Shown here in pieces: positions 4,592 to 5,822 of a stretch of 5,822 nucleotides of DNA. Numbering within the stretch: position 1 is the stretch's first letter; every line of letters starts with the position of its first letter. The position numbers and the translations under genes were made by a program. Source of the DNA: Clostridia bacterium (GTDB taxonomy: Bacteria; Bacillota; Clostridia; Oscillospirales; QAKW01); assembly GCA_017442025.1 (NCBI GenBank), contig JAFSBD010000214.1:1-5822 (forward strand), in the 5' to 3' direction. The notes beneath the pieces are model-generated. The model worked only from the letters and a program-made list of their open reading frames with translations. It was not told the DNA's origin and searched no databases.

Positions 4592-5822
4592 TCAGATGAT
4601 CTCGATGTTCATCAGAACAGGCAGCATACGATAGCATACAACTGCGATCTCCGCACGGCTGGCGTTATTCTTCGGATTGAAGTTTCCGTTCTCATCGCCG
4701 CGGAACAAGCCTACCTGGCCTGCCCAGTTTGCATAGGGAACAGCCCAACCGGAGATGGTGGAAGCATCGCTGAATCCTGCAGCGGGAGCGCCGAAGGAGA
4801 CGTTGGTGGTTCCGCAGTATGCTTCGGTGAAGCGATAGAGCAGAGTTGCCATTTCTTCGCGGGTAATATTGTTGCCGCCGCGGAAGGAGCCATCCTCATA
4901 TCCGAGGACGATGCCCCACTTGGCAAACAGCTTTGCATATCTCTCATAGAAGGTGCCGCTGACATCGGACAGGTTGGTACCGCCGGAAGCCATGCCGGTT
5001 ACCTTGGAGCCCTGAGCTGCAAGGTAAGCATCGAACTCTGCGGCAGACATCTTGGTTTCCACATCGGGAGCGATGATTCGACCCAAAGCAGTTACCAGCT
5101 CACCTCTGGTGATGGGGCTTGCAAAGTTCATGTTGCCGTTTTCATCGCCCTTGAAGATATCAAAGGACTTGCAGAAGACGGCCGCATCATAATACCATTC
5201 GTTGGGGTTCTGCACATCGGGGAAGGGATGGCCGGCAGGAACGTCCTTGATCTCTTCCAGAACATGGTTACCGCCGGTACAATACTTCACGACGATACCC
5301 TGAGCACCGTTTGCATCGCTGGAAGGTGCCTTATACTGCAGGACGATACCGGTATGGTTCCCGTGGGCGGGAACGAAGTGATCGGTATAGCCGTAGTGGC
5401 ACTTGGTGCAACGATAGGCGGTATAACCGTCTTCAATACAGGTTTCGGGGACAACGGTAGCAGTAAAGGAGCAAGCCTCATATTTCTCACCCCAGCAATC
5501 GCCTCTGGAGCAATAGTAGTAGTGGCCGGCATTCGCGCCTTCCTCACCGTCGTGTTCAGGCATTGCGCTGAAATCATGGGCATCGTTTGCGGGAACATAA
5601 ACATAACCGCATTCGCAGGCCAGAGCGGTGGTACAATCAAAATCATCTTCCGGCTCTACATGATCAAACTTCTCGGAAGTTACACCGCAATCGGCGCAGA
5701 CTTTCCAATGGCCGAAACCGTCATAATCCCATTCGCCGTTTTCGAAATCATGATCGAGGTTTCCTTCGATCTCATGGCCGCATTCGCAGGCCCAGGGCAT
5801 GGTGCAGTCGAAGGGATCTGCA
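4592..5822 (-). CDS. Surface protein with Cys-rich modules and three C-terminal SLH domains, N-terminus outside window
   Basis: An extracellular protein expected to attach to cell-wall polysaccharide through its SLH domains. The frame is open to the right edge, so 409 residues are visible; the stop is TGA at 4594-4592. The ATG at 5800 is internal: it falls inside a repeated block (FDCTMPWACECG at the edge matches FDCTTALACECG 57 residues later). Numbering from the edge, about 1-190 is Cys-rich, with C-x-C and CxxC pairs (HWKVCADCG, YYYCSRGDC, YRCTKCHYGY) and conserved His, arranged in modules of about 55 residues. This resembles the CxxC/His modules common in Clostridia surface proteins; metal binding is inference. 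SLH domains follow at about 200-250 (ITRGE), 284-331 (ITREE) and 350-400 (ASRAE), and each has the aromatic/DG...F pattern. The signal peptide and any enzymatic domain would lie upstream, so the function beyond anchoring is unknown. It is convergent with the sugar operon. Confidence 0.9.
   Translation of the reverse strand, partial: ADPFDCTMPWACECGHEIEGNLDHDFENGEWDYDGFGHWKVCADCGVTSEKFDHVEPEDDFDCTTALACECGYVYVPANDAHDFSAMPEHDGEEGANAGHYYYCSRGDCWGEKYEACSFTATVVPETCIEDGYTAYRCTKCHYGYTDHFVPAHGNHTGIVLQYKAPSSDANGAQGIVVKYCTGGNHVLEEIKDVPAGHPFPDVQNPNEWYYDAAVFCKSFDIFKGDENGNMNFASPITRGELVTALGRIIAPDVETKMSAAEFDAYLAAQGSKVTGMASGGTNLSDVSGTFYERYAKLFAKWGIVLGYEDGSFRGGNNITREEMATLLYRFTEAYCGTTNVSFGAPAAGFSDASTISGWAVPYANWAGQVGLFRGDENGNFNPKNNASRAEIAVVCYRMLPVLMNIEII

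Noticed and set aside
5798..5800. ATG as the start codon of the SLH protein
   Set aside because: The frame stays open upstream to the window edge, and the residues before it (ADPFDCT) belong to a repeated module, so the ATG is an internal methionine. There is also no signal peptide after it.

Overview
The window looks like a chromosomal segment of a low-to-mid-GC Gram-positive bacterium, probably a gut-type Clostridia of the Oscillospiraceae/Ruminococcaceae kind. The evidence is strong AGGAGG ribosome binding sites, consensus sigma-A promoters, a Gram-positive-type L3, a three-SLH-domain surface protein with Cys-rich modules, and a NahK-type sugar kinase. This placement is inference from gene types; no genus can be named from the sequence alone.

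Left part (1-1347, minus strand): the head of the S10 ribosomal protein operon. A TTGAAA-17-TATGAT promoter with an A/T-tract region upstream drives a leader of about 300 nt, then rpsJ (S10/NusE), then rplC (L3), which runs off the left edge within a few codons of its end. The leader holds several potential hairpins, including a small three-way junction and a weak attenuator-like hairpin, so it may be a control region.

Middle part (1490-3588, plus strand): a near-perfect extended -10 sigma-A promoter drives a two-gene operon. Its genes are a 308-aa sugar-1-phosphate nucleotidyltransferase and, 6 nt downstream, a 360-aa N-acetylhexosamine 1-kinase (NahK/LnpB type). Together they would turn free GlcNAc/GalNAc (or a related hexose) into the sugar-1-phosphate and then the nucleotide sugar. 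No phosphorylase, epimerase or transporter of a lacto-N-biose cluster is in view.

Right-middle part (3589-4591): about 1 kb without a convincing gene, filled by two unrelated repeat systems. First come two complete and one shortened copy of a 196-bp tandem unit. Each copy carries the same GC-rich intrinsic terminator, and a 17-bp motif occurs ten times through the block. Then comes a compact array of six small hairpins in strict alternation: three identical GTACAATTTAATTGTAC palindromes and three hairpins with a constant CAATTCATTTG core, two of which have different outer stem pairs that still match. A 15-bp-stem bidirectional terminator closes the region.

Right part (4592-5822, minus strand): the C-terminal 409 residues of a surface protein. 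Cys-rich modules of about 55 residues are followed by three SLH domains for cell-wall anchoring. Its true start lies beyond the right edge.

The most unusual material is the convergent intergenic repeat region (3662-4474). The rpsJ leader and the kinase/nucleotidyltransferase pair are secondary points of interest.
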